A DNA stretch of 64,000 bases, taken from Thermococcus radiotolerans (GTDB taxonomy: Archaea; Methanobacteriota_B; Thermococci; Thermococcales; Thermococcaceae). Positions 33,831 through 42,206 of this stretch are shown one piece after another. The notes below the pieces were generated by a model. It was not told the origin of the DNA and did not search any database. It worked only from the letters and a program-made list of their open reading frames with translations. How positions within the stretch are numbered: position 1 is the first letter of the stretch; the number at the start of each line of letters is the position of its first letter. The stretch lies in contig NZ_CP015106.1 of assembly GCF_002214565.1 (NCBI RefSeq), positions 124,001-188,000 on the forward strand, written 5' to 3'. The position numbers were made by a program, and so were the translations under genes.

Positions 33831-34958
33831 ATGGACATTGAGAGAAGGATAGAGCTTATCAAGAGAAAGCCCACGGAGGAGCTCCTGACGGAGGAAAACC
33901 TCAGGCACCTGCTCGAAGTTGGAGTTCCAATGCAGCACTACATCGGATTTGAGATAAGCGGTTACATTCATCTGGGAACCGGTTTGATGGCCGGAGCGAA
34001 GATAGCCGACCTTCAGAAGGCTGGAATCAAGACGAGAATCTTCCTCGCCGACTGGCACAGCTGGATAAACGACAAGCTCGGCGGGGATTTGGAGGTCATC
34101 CAGAAGGTCGCGCTGAGCTACTTCAAGGAGGGCATGAAGCAGAGCGTAAAGGTCATGGGCGGCGACCCGGATAAGGTCGAGTTCGTTCTGGCCAGCGAGA
34201 TACTGGAGAAAGGTGATTACTGGCAGACGGTCATAGACATCTCCAAGAACGTGACTTTGGCGAGGATGATGCGCTCCATAACCATCATGGGCCGCCAGAT
34301 GGGGGAGGGCATAGACTTCGCGAAGCTCATCTACCCCGCCATGCAGGTTGCCGACATCTACTACCAAGGCGTCACGATAGCCCACGCGGGAATGGACCAG
34401 AGAAAGGCCCATGTTATAGCTATCGAAGTGGCCCAGAAGCTCAAGTACCACGCCCTCGAATGGAAGGGTGAGAAGCTCAAGCCGGTTGCTCTGCACCACC
34501 ACCTCCTGCTCGGCCTCCAGGAACCGCCGGTGTGGCCCATTGAGAGCGAGGAGCAGTTCAAAGAGCTGAAGACCCAGATGAAGATGAGCAAGAGCAAGCC
34601 CTACTCCGCGGTCTTCATACACGACAGCCCGGAGGAGATACGGCAGAAGCTCAGAAAGGCTTTCTGTCCGGCGAAAGAGGTCAAGTACAACCCGGTCCTC
34701 GACTGGGCCGAGTACATAATCTTCCGCGAGGAGCCGACGGAGTTCACAATCCACCGCCCGGCCAAGTTCGGCGGCGACGTAACCTACACCACCATCGAGG
34801 AGCTCAAGAGGGACTTCGCCGAGGGCAAGCTCCACCCGCTCGACCTCAAGAACGCTGTCGCCGAATACCTCATCGAACTCCTCAAGCCGGTCAGGGACTA
34901 CTTCGAGAGGAACCCGGAGCCGCTTGAGCTGATGCGGGAGATAAAGATAACCCGCTGA
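33831..34958 (+). CDS. tyrS: Tyrosyl-tRNA synthetase
   Basis: The 375-residue class I synthetase charges tRNA-Tyr. Its class signature is YIHLGTG near residue 47 (HIGH variant), and the KMSKS loop reads KMSKSKP near 250, both in the form seen in archaeal TyrRS; 375 residues equals the usual archaeal length. I chose the ATG at 33831 because GGTGGTGAG lies directly upstream; GTG codons 12 and 9 bases earlier are part of that site. The promoter is shared in a divergent region with the CGP-CTERM gene. Confidence 0.95.
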   Translation: MDIERRIELIKRKPTEELLTEENLRHLLEVGVPMQHYIGFEISGYIHLGTGLMAGAKIADLQKAGIKTRIFLADWHSWINDKLGGDLEVIQKVALSYFKEGMKQSVKVMGGDPDKVEFVLASEILEKGDYWQTVIDISKNVTLARMMRSITIMGRQMGEGIDFAKLIYPAMQVADIYYQGVTIAHAGMDQRKAHVIAIEVAQKLKYHALEWKGEKLKPVALHHHLLLGLQEPPVWPIESEEQFKELKTQMKMSKSKPYSAVFIHDSPEEIRQKLRKAFCPAKEVKYNPVLDWAEYIIFREEPTEFTIHRPAKFGGDVTYTTIEELKRDFAEGKLHPLDLKNAVAEYLIELLKPVRDYFERNPEPLELMREIKITR

Positions 34959-34988
34959 TTTTTCCTTCCCTTTTAGCTGGTGGAGCCG

Positions 34989-35462
34989 ATGCCGGGAATA
35001 GACGAGAAGGACAGGGAGATACTCCGAATCCTTCGGAAGGAGGGCAGAATAACCCTAACCGAGCTCGGGAAGAGGGTTGGCCTATCCCCGGCGAGCGTGA
35101 AGAACAGGGTCGAAAAGCTGGAGAAGCTCGGGGCCATTAAGGGCTACTCCGCCATCGTTGACCCGGCTTTCCTCGATGAATACGTCCAAGCGTTCTTTGA
35201 GTTGCGCCTGGCCATAGACGACCACACGATCGACCAGATTCTGATGAAGATTGCTCGCATGGAGGAGGTTCAGAGCCTCTACCGGCGCAGCGGTGAGAGG
35301 CAGATACTCGTGAGGGCGAGCTTCCACGACACGGATGAGGTCAAGGCCTTCGCGGGAAGGCTCAAACGGTTCTTCGGCAAAAACCTCGAGCGGGTGGAGG
35401 TTACGCTCATAATAGACACCTTCAAGGAGAACTGGGTGTCTGGGGAGATTGAGAGGCGCTGA
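34989..35462 (+). CDS. Lrp/AsnC family transcriptional regulator
   Basis: The 157-residue protein has the AsnC helix-turn-helix (DEKDREILRILRKEGRITLTELGKRVGLSPASVKNRVEKLEKLG, residues 4-48) and a C-terminal RAM ligand domain (VQAFFELRLAIDDHTIDQI; RQILVRASFHDTDEVKAF). Proteins of this family sense amino acids and regulate amino-acid and stress genes. I chose ATG 34989, preceded by GGTGG, over a GTG at 34980. The helicase gene begins directly after its stop codon, so both are in one operon. Confidence 0.93.
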   Translation: MPGIDEKDREILRILRKEGRITLTELGKRVGLSPASVKNRVEKLEKLGAIKGYSAIVDPAFLDEYVQAFFELRLAIDDHTIDQILMKIARMEEVQSLYRRSGERQILVRASFHDTDEVKAFAGRLKRFFGKNLERVEVTLIIDTFKENWVSGEIERR

Positions 35463-35483
35463 TTGCTTGGTGAGGCGGTGGGG

Positions 35484-38099
35484 ATGCTCTTCGTCGTGAG
35501 ACCAGGGAGAAAGAAGAACGAGCTTGAGGCATTCTTCATCGAGAACGAGCCCGAAAAGCTCACCGCCATGAAGAACCTGAAGGCCGACAGGATATACCGC
35601 TTCATAATGCGCGAGGGGAGGCTCTTCAAGGTTCTCGAGGGAAGTCAGTATCGCAATCCTAAGGAGATCGAGAAGCTCCTCCGCGGTGCCAGAATCGTCC
35701 TTGTGAACGCCGACGAGTGGGAGGACTACTTCAAGAGGAGGCTCCAGAACAAGATGGTTGAACGCGCCGAGCTCTGTCGCCTCTGCCTCCTCGACGGCAG
35801 GATAACCGTCCTCACCGAGGGCAACCGCATTAAATACCACGGCGAGTACATCTGCGAGCGCTGTGCCGAGGACGAGCTGAAGAGGGAGCTCCGCTTCAGG
35901 TTCAAGAGCGTTGCCATGTTCGACCAGGCGAAGAAGCTCCTCGACAGGTTTAGAGACCTCGACAAGGTTCTCTACGCCTTCGACCCCCGCTTTGACCCGA
36001 CGAGGCATCCGGAGATAACCAAGTGGGATGAACTGAAGGCCAAGCACGTGCGCGTTGAGAAAATACACCTCGACGAGCTCCCGCTTCCCGAGAAGTTTAA
36101 ATCCGTTCTCAAAGCTGAAGGCGTTAACGAGCTCCTCCCGGTCCAGAGCTTGGCGGTAAAGGGCGGCCTCCTCGAGGGTGAGAGCCTCCTAGTGGTTTCG
36201 GCAACTGCGAGCGGCAAAACCCTCATCGGCGAGCTGGCCGGTGTCCCGAAGGCCATGAAAGGCCAGAAGATGCTCTTCCTAGTCCCCCTCGTCGCGCTGG
36301 CCAACCAGAAGTACGAGGACTTCAAGAGGAGGTATTCAAAGCTCGGTCTCCGCGTGGCCATCCGCGTCGGAATGAGCCGCATAAAGACCCGGGACGAGCT
36401 TGTGGTCGTTGACACGGGCATCGATGCCGACATCATAGTGGGAACCTACGAGGGCATAGACTACCTCCTCCGTGCCGGCAGGAAGATCGGCAACGTTGGA
36501 ACCATCGTGATAGACGAGATACACACCCTCGACGACGAGGAGCGCGGGCCGAGGCTTGACGGACTAATTGCGAGGCTGAGGAAGCTCTATCCGAGCGCGC
36601 AGTTCATCGGTCTCTCCGCAACCGTTGGAAACGCCGGTGAACTGGCGAAGGAGCTTGGCCTGAAGCTGGTGCTCTACGACGAGAGACCGGTGGATCTTGA
36701 GAGGCACATAATCATAGCGAGAAACGAGTCCGAGAAGTGGCGCCACATAGCGGTTCTCTGCCGGGCGGAGGCAATGAGGAAATCCCGGCAGGGCTACAAG
36801 GGGCAGACGATAGTCTTCACCTTCTCGCGCAAGAGGACGCACGAGCTTGCGGCTTATCTCACGAGCAAAGGCCTGAAAGCCAAGCCTTACCACTCCGGCC
36901 TGCCCTACAAACAGAGGAAGCTCACCGAGATGGAGTTCCTGGCCCAACGGTTGGATGTGGTCGTTACAACAGCGGCTTTGGGAGCCGGTGTTGACTTTCC
37001 CGCTTCTCAGGTCATCTTCGAGAGCCTCGCAATGGGCAACAAGTGGCTGAGTGTAAGGGAGTTCCACCAGATGCTCGGTCGTGCCGGAAGGCCGCTCTAC
37101 CACGAAAAGGGCAGGGTCTACCTCATCGTTGAGCCGGGGAGGAAGTACTCGGCCCAGATGGAGAGCTCCGAGGACGAGATCGCGTTCAAGCTGCTCACCG
37201 CACCGATTGAACCCGTCCTCGTCGAGTGGGGCGACGAGCTTGAGCAGGACAACGTTTTGGCCCATTCCTGCGTCTTCAATAGGCTCGACGTCATCGAGGA
37301 TGTCCAATCCAAATGCCTCGGCGCCAACCAGAGTGCGGAAAAGGTTCTCGAAAAGCTTGAGGAGTTCGGCTTCGTCCGGCTTAAGGGCTCCCTCGTCGAC
37401 GTCACCCCCTACGGAAGAGCAGTGAGTATGAGCTTTCTCCTGCCCAAGGAGGCTTCATTCATAAAGAACAGCCTGGGGAAGAAGCCCGCTCAGTGGATAG
37501 CCGTCAAGCTCTTGCCCTTCGAGAACCTCTACCTGAGCGGAACGCTCCAGAGGGAGCTTGAGAGTGCAGTGAGGGGGAGGCTGAGCGCCAACGTATTCTC
37601 GCCGAGCTTTGCTTCCATCCTTGAGGAGCTCGACAAGGTCATCCCGGAGCTCAGCCCTAACGCCGCCGAGAGGCTCTTCACGCTCTACCAAGAGTTCTTC
37701 ATGTGTCCCGAGGAGGACTGCACGGACTATGCCATGGAGCGCGTTAGCAACATGATAATCGAGCTGAGGAGGAACGGTAAGCACCCCACGCAGATAGCGG
37801 AGCACTTCAGGAAGGTCTACGGGCTGATAGTCTATCCTGGAGACGTCTTCACGTGGCTTGACGGCATCGTGAGGAAGCTTGAGGCGGTGGAGAGGATCGC
37901 GAGGGTCTTCCGCGTGAGAAGTGCCGAGGAGGAGGCGAAGGTTCTGAAGAGGGAAATCGAGGAGGGCAGAACGATACGCAGGGACCGCGGGGAGGAGAGA
38001 AGTTACCAGAGGCCTTCAAGCCGTGGATACCACGGGAAACCGGGGAATAGGACCCAGACCCGAAAAGGGCTGGACGGTAGGAGGAAAAGGGCAGGCTGA
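35484..38099 (+). CDS. SF2 DEAD/DEAH-box helicase with N-terminal zinc-finger domain
   Basis: The 871-residue helicase has two RecA-like domains: Walker A SATASGKTLIGELAG (about 239), motif II DEIHTLDDEERG (about 344), motif III FIGLSATVGN, and motif VI HQMLGRAGRP. This is the Ski2/Hel308-like branch. N-terminal to it lies a domain with two cysteine pairs CRLC and CERC (about residues 98-127), a zinc ribbon, matching the architecture of archaeal DUF5814-containing helicases. The C-terminal region is helical, with a basic tail (RRKRAG). ATG 35484 follows GGTGGGG; an upstream TTG also exists. It probably acts on RNA or branched DNA; substrate unknown. Confidence 0.9.
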   Translation: MLFVVRPGRKKNELEAFFIENEPEKLTAMKNLKADRIYRFIMREGRLFKVLEGSQYRNPKEIEKLLRGARIVLVNADEWEDYFKRRLQNKMVERAELCRLCLLDGRITVLTEGNRIKYHGEYICERCAEDELKRELRFRFKSVAMFDQAKKLLDRFRDLDKVLYAFDPRFDPTRHPEITKWDELKAKHVRVEKIHLDELPLPEKFKSVLKAEGVNELLPVQSLAVKGGLLEGESLLVVSATASGKTLIGELAGVPKAMKGQKMLFLVPLVALANQKYEDFKRRYSKLGLRVAIRVGMSRIKTRDELVVVDTGIDADIIVGTYEGIDYLLRAGRKIGNVGTIVIDEIHTLDDEERGPRLDGLIARLRKLYPSAQFIGLSATVGNAGELAKELGLKLVLYDERPVDLERHIIIARNESEKWRHIAVLCRAEAMRKSRQGYKGQTIVFTFSRKRTHELAAYLTSKGLKAKPYHSGLPYKQRKLTEMEFLAQRLDVVVTTAALGAGVDFPASQVIFESLAMGNKWLSVREFHQMLGRAGRPLYHEKGRVYLIVEPGRKYSAQMESSEDEIAFKLLTAPIEPVLVEWGDELEQDNVLAHSCVFNRLDVIEDVQSKCLGANQSAEKVLEKLEEFGFVRLKGSLVDVTPYGRAVSMSFLLPKEASFIKNSLGKKPAQWIAVKLLPFENLYLSGTLQRELESAVRGRLSANVFSPSFASILEELDKVIPELSPNAAERLFTLYQEFFMCPEEDCTDYAMERVSNMIIELRRNGKHPTQIAEHFRKVYGLIVYPGDVFTWLDGIVRKLEAVERIARVFRVRSAEEEAKVLKREIEEGRTIRRDRGEERSYQRPSSRGYHGKPGNRTQTRKGLDGRRKRAG

Positions 38100-38102
38100 G
38101 GC

Positions 38103-38909
38103 TCAGCCCCCTATCTGGAGCACCAGCTGGGCCGGGTCCCTTATGGCCGGCCCCAGGCCGAGAACGTAGACCATGAGATACCACAGGCGCCTCTCTTCTT
38201 CGTCTGGAACCAGCTTCTGGAGGCCGTAGTAGACAGCAACGAGGATGATGGTTATCCAGGGGTAGTAGAAGTACGCCCCGAAGTGCTGAACTAGGATGTT
38301 CTCCAGCCAGTGAACCTCGCGGTAGCCGTAGAAGTGTATGGCAACGACCGTTGAGCCCATGTCGTAGAGGTGCGCTAAAACCGCGTAGAGGTAGAGCCTG
38401 TCGAAGGGCCTGTACTTGTATACCAGTAGCGCCGGAACCCACGATACAAAGGTGTGAAGGAGCGTCAGCCCGTAGGGCTCCCAGCTCTTGGCGTGGGTCA
38501 CGAGGAGGTAGTTGGCCCAGAGGGCGAGCACGGCTCCCCATCCAAGGGTTAGCTTTGGATACGTCTTCAGCTTTGCGTCTATCACTATCGCGGGGAGCAT
38601 TATGAAGAACGTCGTGAAGAAGATTCCGGGGGTAAGTATCAGGGGATTCTGGGGGAGTATGCCCCCATCGACGAGGGCCCTCACCGTGGAGCCGAAGACA
38701 ACCATCAGGGTGACCGCGATGAAGAGCGTCCTGTCGATTTTTATCTTGAGGGGTTTCAGTATATACCTATATGTATATATGGCTCCGAAGCCGAGCATGA
38801 ACGCGTACACGAGGGTGTTTATTGGGTTGTAGCCGCTCCTGGTGAACATCGGCTCCCAGAAGTACTTGTAGATGAAACCCCAGACCTCGTTCCACAGTGA
38901 TTCCAGCAT
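38103..38909 (-). CDS. DUF63 family membrane protein
   Basis: The 268-residue protein has about seven transmembrane segments. NEVWGFIYKYFWEPMFTRSGYNPINTLVYAFMLGFGAIYTYRY is typical of the DUF63 N-terminus, and GSTVRALVDGGILPQ and LAHLYDMGSTVVAIHFYGY are conserved loops. DUF63 occurs widely in euryarchaea with unknown function. Its stop lies three bases from the stop of the helicase gene, convergent. Confidence 0.85.
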   Translation of the reverse strand: MLESLWNEVWGFIYKYFWEPMFTRSGYNPINTLVYAFMLGFGAIYTYRYILKPLKIKIDRTLFIAVTLMVVFGSTVRALVDGGILPQNPLILTPGIFFTTFFIMLPAIVIDAKLKTYPKLTLGWGAVLALWANYLLVTHAKSWEPYGLTLLHTFVSWVPALLVYKYRPFDRLYLYAVLAHLYDMGSTVVAIHFYGYREVHWLENILVQHFGAYFYYPWITIILVAVYYGLQKLVPDEEERRLWYLMVYVLGLGPAIRDPAQLVLQIGG

Positions 38910-39012
38910 CTCTTTCCCCCTGCCTGAGTCGCCCTCCCGGTTTAAAGGTCTTTTGGAGCGAAAACGGGAACTTTAATAAATCCGTGCCCGAATGATGGTT
39001 GGAGGTGAGAGG

Positions 39013-39399
39013 ATGGCGCACGGACCCGCGATGGTCTTTGGAATAGGCGCTGCGGCGATACTCGGGTTCCTGCTGGCGCTGTTCATAGCGGCCCTGTTCC
39101 TGTGGATGGCCGCGAAGCTCATCGGAATCAAAAACGCCTCTATAGGGAAGGCCATGATCGCGATACTCGGTGGCGGAATATTGGGTGCCCTGATCAGTGC
39201 TATCGTCGGGGCGATATTCCAGCCTCTCGGCCCGATACTTGGTTTCCTGGCCAACCTCTGGGTGATAAAGGCGGTCTTTGACACCGACTGGCTCAGGGCC
39301 TTCCTCGCGTGGATACTCTCGGCCGTGATAGCGGCTATAGTCATGGGAATCCTGATCCTCCTAGGGGTATTCACAATCGGCGCCCTCGCGGCGCTCTGA
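39013..39399 (+). CDS. Small glycine/alanine-rich membrane protein
   Basis: The 128-residue protein has four hydrophobic helices with repeated small residues (GKAMIAILGGGILGALISAIVGAIF), recalling small archaeal membrane families without a firm match. ATG 39013 follows GGAGGTGAGAGG; a GTG or ATG further upstream would enter the promoter. A T-rich stretch (TTTCTCTTTTTT) just after its stop is a likely terminator. Confidence 0.7.
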   Translation: MAHGPAMVFGIGAAAILGFLLALFIAALFLWMAAKLIGIKNASIGKAMIAILGGGILGALISAIVGAIFQPLGPILGFLANLWVIKAVFDTDWLRAFLAWILSAVIAAIVMGILILLGVFTIGALAAL

Positions 39400-39400
39400 G

Positions 39401-39412
39401 TTTCTCTTTTTT
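39401..39412 (+). terminator. T-rich terminator
   Basis: TTTCTCTTTTTT directly follows the stop of the small membrane protein gene and precedes the TATA box of the next gene; typical of archaeal intrinsic termination. Confidence 0.5.
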
Positions 39413-39451
39413 GGGTAAGGTATAAATATCCCCAGCGCTCTAAGCTATGTG

Positions 39452-40087
39452 ATGCCTATGTTTTTCAAACCGGCCGAGCTCCAATCCAGGGAGGTGAAGC
39501 CCTTCGAAGGGTTCCCCTTCGGTCTCAGCGAGGGGAGCCTAGCGGGTGTAATCTCAACCGACGAGCTGGCCGAGACGGCTTTTCTGTACCACCTCGTCGC
39601 GAACGCCCTTAAGGATGGCCCCGTCTATCATATAGGCCCTGGAGCATCGTTTTCAGTCAAGGTTCTGAAGCGCCTCACCGAGGACGTTTCCAACCTGTAC
39701 GCCGGCAACGTCTACTCGGTTGAGGAACTCCTCCAAGCGCTTAACGTCGTTGAGGATGGCTCCCTTGTGGTGGTCTCGCTCTTCCCGGCGCTTCTCAACC
39801 GCTCCGCCGAGGGGGTAGTCGAGGTTCGGAAGCTGGTGGACAGAAAAGGGCTCATCCTGGTTCTGGGGCACACCACCATAGAGCTCAACGAGCTCGACCT
39901 TCCGGGAGAATTCAGGCGCCTCTACGACCTGCCGGAGATATTCGAGGCGCTGGCCGTTCTGAGAACCAGCTCCTACCGCGGCCATTACCGCCTCAACATG
40001 ACCGTTCTCAAGGCACCCCCTGACTACGTCTCCGCCGTTGGTGACCACTCGATACCCATAGACTCCTTGATAAAGCCCCTTCTCTAG
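39452..40087 (+). CDS. Soluble protein, possibly degenerate RecA-like, unknown
   Basis: I do not recognise this 211-residue protein. Its strand-helix alternation (SLAGVISTDELAETAFLYHLVANALKDGPVYHIGP; GSLVVVSLFPALLNRS; GLILVLGHTTIELNEL) recalls RecA-fold proteins without a Walker A loop. A TATA box TATAAATATC at 39421-39430 predicts transcription start near 39450, so the ATG at 39452 or 39458 is probably read without a leader. It overlaps the end of ecfT by four bases on the opposite strand. Confidence 0.66.
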   Translation: MPMFFKPAELQSREVKPFEGFPFGLSEGSLAGVISTDELAETAFLYHLVANALKDGPVYHIGPGASFSVKVLKRLTEDVSNLYAGNVYSVEELLQALNVVEDGSLVVVSLFPALLNRSAEGVVEVRKLVDRKGLILVLGHTTIELNELDLPGEFRRLYDLPEIFEALAVLRTSSYRGHYRLNMTVLKAPPDYVSAVGDHSIPIDSLIKPLL

Positions 40088-40845
40088 CCGTATATGCTAA
40101 CGTGGCCGAGTCCCAGGCCGTAGCGAACGTAGAGCGCCAGTCCAAAGAGGATCAGGATGACCACCATGGCCGCGTAATCCCTGCCCTTCATCTCGATATC
40201 GTAGAGAAACGTCCTCTTCTTGGTGGCGCCGAGGGCGCGGCTCTCGAGGGCTATGCTCAGCTCGTGGGCGGTCTTCAGGGACGCCACGAGAAGGGGGATT
40301 AGGACTGCGCTCATCCTCTTCATCCTGAGGAGGAAATTCCCCTTCTCGACTTCCCAGCCGCGGCTCTTCTGGGCGTCCATGATGTTGCTCGTAAGTATGT
40401 AGAGCGTTGGGATGTAGCGGAGCGCTATGGAGATCGTCAGACCGAACTCGTAGGGCATGCCGAGCCTGACGAAGCCGAGGATGAGGTCGCGTTGGGTCGT
40501 CGTCATCAGCAGCATGAACGTCAACAGGGCGAAGGTCAGCAGGCGCATCGAGAAGGAGAGGCCAAAGAGAAGCCCCTGAAGCCTCGGCTTGTATATCAGG
40601 GGCCATATTATGAGCGTTATAATGACTATGGGGATGAGGGGCTTCAGGAGGCGGAGCCCTTCCCGGATTTCAATCTTTCCGAGCACCCTCATGGCGATGA
40701 GCGTCATGAAGAACAACGGAATCAGGAAAATCGGGTCGTTGTAGAGCATTATCGCCGCTATTCCGGCTATGGTCCCGATTATCTTGACCCTCGGGTCGAG
40801 GCAGTGGAGGATGGAGTCCTTCTCGAAGTAGAACGGGTATATCAT
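40084..40845 (-). CDS. ecfT: ECF transporter transmembrane component EcfT
   Basis: The 253-residue protein has five or six helices and the energy-coupling factor T signature: N-terminal LHCLDPRVKIIGTI and, near residue 195, ALESRALGA, the A-R-G coupling motif that contacts the ATPase. It links ATP hydrolysis by EcfA to a substrate-specific S component. Its start overlaps the ecfA stop by four bases. BioY, encoded divergently after ecfA, is the likely S partner, so this module probably imports biotin; EcfT can also serve other S proteins. Confidence 0.9.
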   Translation of the reverse strand: MIYPFYFEKDSILHCLDPRVKIIGTIAGIAAIMLYNDPIFLIPLFFMTLIAMRVLGKIEIREGLRLLKPLIPIVIITLIIWPLIYKPRLQGLLFGLSFSMRLLTFALLTFMLLMTTTQRDLILGFVRLGMPYEFGLTISIALRYIPTLYILTSNIMDAQKSRGWEVEKGNFLLRMKRMSAVLIPLLVASLKTAHELSIALESRALGATKKRTFLYDIEMKGRDYAAMVVILILFGLALYVRYGLGLGHVSIYG

Positions 40846-41633
40846 CGCGAACCACCCGCCAGGGCGTTTATAACCTCTGAGGCACTCCTAACAAACCCTA
40901 TTCCGAGCCTCTCGCTTATTCTGAGGAGCTCCGGCTTTTCAAGTCCGTAGTCGTGGAGTTCGAGCGAGAAGAACTCCCTTACGGAACCGTCGAAAACCTT
41001 CCTCCCCTCATGGAGGAGCAAAACCCTCTCGGCCAGCTCCAGAACCAGGTCCATGTCGTGGGTTATGAGCAGTATCCCGTGACCGTCCCTCCTGAGCTCG
41101 CGTATCGTCTCGACGACTCCCGCGGCGCTCCTGGCGTCCAATCCGGTCGTTGGTTCGTCGAGTATCAGGTACTTCGGCTTCATCGCCAGAACGCAGGCTA
41201 TCGCCAGTCTCTGCTTCTCACCGCCGCTCAGGGAGTAGGGGGTTCTCCTCTCGTAGCCGTCTAGATGAACAACCTTCAGCGCCCACCGAACGCGCTCCTC
41301 GACCTCTTCCTCGCTCAGGCCGAGGTTCTTCGGCCCGAAGGCCACCTCCTTGAAGACGTCCTCCTCGAAGAACATGTGTTCCGGGTTCTGAAAGACGTAG
41401 CCGACGACGCGCGAGAGCTCGGCGACGGTGTGCTCCCTCGTGTCCATTCCGTCAATCACGACCTCTCCCCTGGTGGGCTTCAGAAGGCCGTTCAGATGCT
41501 TCGCTAGCGTTGTCTTTCCGCTCCCGTTCTGCCCCACCAGCGCCACTATCTCCTCGCCCATCTCAAAGTCTACGCCCCTCAGGGCCTCCTTGCCATTCTC
41601 GTAGACGTGCCAAAGATTTTTAACCCGGATCAT
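40842..41633 (-). CDS. ecfA: ECF transporter ATPase
   Basis: The 263-residue ATPase has Walker A GQNGSGKTTLA (about residues 34-44), Q-loop VFQNPEHMFFEEDV (the ECF-type sequence), LSGGEKQRLAIACVLAMKP, and Walker B LILDEPTTGLDARS with the switch His in LLITHDMDLV. A single ATPase is encoded here, so it probably acts as a homodimer, as in group I ECF or BioMNY-type systems. It is followed by ecfT, and its promoter faces bioY across a short intergenic region with an inverted repeat. Confidence 0.93.
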   Translation of the reverse strand: MIRVKNLWHVYENGKEALRGVDFEMGEEIVALVGQNGSGKTTLAKHLNGLLKPTRGEVVIDGMDTREHTVAELSRVVGYVFQNPEHMFFEEDVFKEVAFGPKNLGLSEEEVEERVRWALKVVHLDGYERRTPYSLSGGEKQRLAIACVLAMKPKYLILDEPTTGLDARSAAGVVETIRELRRDGHGILLITHDMDLVLELAERVLLLHEGRKVFDGSVREFFSLELHDYGLEKPELLRISERLGIGFVRSASEVINALAGGSR

Positions 41634-41645
41634 CGTGAACCTTTC

Positions 41646-41666
41646 AAGTTTTAAGTTTAAAAACTT
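41646..41666. promoter_or_regulatory. Inverted repeat in the ecfA/bioY divergent promoter
   Basis: AAGTTTT and AAAACTT form perfect 7-bp arms around a 7-bp centre (AAGTTTA). The element lies within the 48-base region between the two starts and contains TATA-like stretches for both directions, so it may be a control site for biotin uptake genes. No regulator is identified. Confidence 0.45.
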
Positions 41667-41681
41667 TGCAAGGTGGATGAA

Positions 41682-42200
41682 ATGAGGGGCAGGGATGTAG
41701 CATTCGCGGCGCTCTTTGCGGCCCTAACCGCCGTTGGCGCTCAAATAAGCATTCCGATAGGGCCCGTCCCGATAACGCTTCAGGTTCTGGTCGTTCTCCT
41801 GAGCGGGCTAATTCTCGGGGCGAGGCTCGGCTTTCTGAGCCAGCTTGTTTACGTGGCTATGGGCGCGGTGGGACTCCCCGTGTTCGCCAACCTTCAGGGC
41901 GGGTTTGCGGTGCTCTACGGACCGACCGGGGGATACATAGTCGCCTTCCCGATAGCGGCGTTCATAGCTGGATACATGGCCGAAAAGACTGGAGGAAAAA
42001 CTGGCATGATTGGAGGCTCCCTGGTGGGAATTGCCGTGATATACCTCCTCGGCTGGCTGAGGCTCGGCCTCTTCCTCGGAGGGGACTTCCACAAGGCACT
42101 CCTCATCGGGGTGCTACCGTTCGTTCCACTGGATATTGGTAAGGCTGCCCTGGCGGCTCTGATAGCCGACAGGGTGAAAAAAGCAACGGATTTGGGATGA
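41682..42200 (+). CDS. bioY: Biotin ECF transporter substrate-binding protein BioY
   Basis: The 172-residue membrane protein has six helices and the BioY signatures QISIPIGPVPITLQVLVVLLSG and YVAMGAVGLPVFANLQGG, GPTGGYIVAFPIAAFIAGY, and a C-terminal FVPLDIGKAALAALIADRV. BioY binds biotin and is energised by EcfA/EcfT. ATG 41682 follows AGGTGGA; a GTG nine bases earlier belongs to that site. No biotin biosynthesis gene is seen, so the organism may depend on uptake. Confidence 0.95.
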   Translation: MRGRDVAFAALFAALTAVGAQISIPIGPVPITLQVLVVLLSGLILGARLGFLSQLVYVAMGAVGLPVFANLQGGFAVLYGPTGGYIVAFPIAAFIAGYMAEKTGGKTGMIGGSLVGIAVIYLLGWLRLGLFLGGDFHKALLIGVLPFVPLDIGKAALAALIADRVKKATDLG

Positions 42201-42206
42201 TGGCCT

